A DNA stretch of 7,623 bases from Phyllobacteriaceae bacterium (GTDB lineage: Bacteria; Pseudomonadota; Alphaproteobacteria; Rhizobiales; Ancalomicrobiaceae), in the NCBI GenBank assembly GCA_012517025.1, contig JAAYVT010000754.1:1-7623 (forward strand), given 5' to 3'. Positions 7,609 to 7,623 of this stretch are shown piece after piece. Position numbers and translations under genes: made by a program. The first letter of the stretch is position 1. Each line of letters starts with the position of its first letter. The notes beneath the pieces are model-generated. The model was not told where the DNA came from. It saw only the letters and a list, made by a program, of their open reading frames with translations, and ran no database searches.

Positions 7609-7623
7609 CGGCGGATCGCCCCC

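Overview
The window looks like a piece of chromosome from a GC-rich alphaproteobacterium, most likely Hyphomicrobiales (Rhizobiales). The evidence is a 466-residue AhcY with the bacterial insert, a DivL-type cell-cycle pseudokinase, and a TsaE-phosphotransferase fusion followed by a MurU-type nucleotidyltransferase, an arrangement typical of that order. No mobile elements, tRNAs, rRNAs or CRISPR arrays were seen. The taxonomic call is inference from protein character and gene order.

Layout. Bases 1-174 hold no convincing gene. At 175-522 (+) there is a small secreted protein of unknown function. It converges on a membrane/coiled-coil protein of the DUF4337 type at 563-1138 (-), with a GC-rich hairpin between the two stops. 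The divergent region 1139-1391 carries an AT-rich 20-bp perfect palindrome (1237-1256), a sigma70-like promoter and a structured leader in front of ahcY (1392-2792, +). A rho-independent terminator (2823-2851) closes ahcY. A separate unit then begins with a multi-PAS sensor-kinase-like gene (2989-5508, +) whose phospho-acceptor histidine is replaced by tyrosine, the hallmark of DivL. Six bases after it comes the TsaE/AmgK-like fusion (5515-7053, +), and 27 bases later a MurU-like gene (7081-7608, +) that ends early at an in-frame TAG close to the window edge.

How the genes work together. AhcY removes S-adenosylhomocysteine and so keeps methylation running; its palindrome is a good candidate operator for a SAM/SAH-sensing ArsR-type regulator (SahR/SamR type). 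DivL, in Caulobacter and relatives, links DivK phosphorylation to CckA-CtrA cell-cycle control. The fusion protein joins an ATPase for tRNA t6A37 synthesis to a sugar kinase that, with MurU, makes UDP-MurNAc from recycled cell-wall amino sugar. The divL-tsaE/amgK-murU order therefore puts cell-cycle signalling, a translation-fidelity factor and peptidoglycan recycling in one probable operon.

The points most worth a second look are the Tyr-for-His H-box, the early stop in murU (the five codons after the stop still appear to encode the family's conserved continuation), the ahcY operator and leader, and two GANTC sites in front of divL. I did not find a convincing wholly new system.
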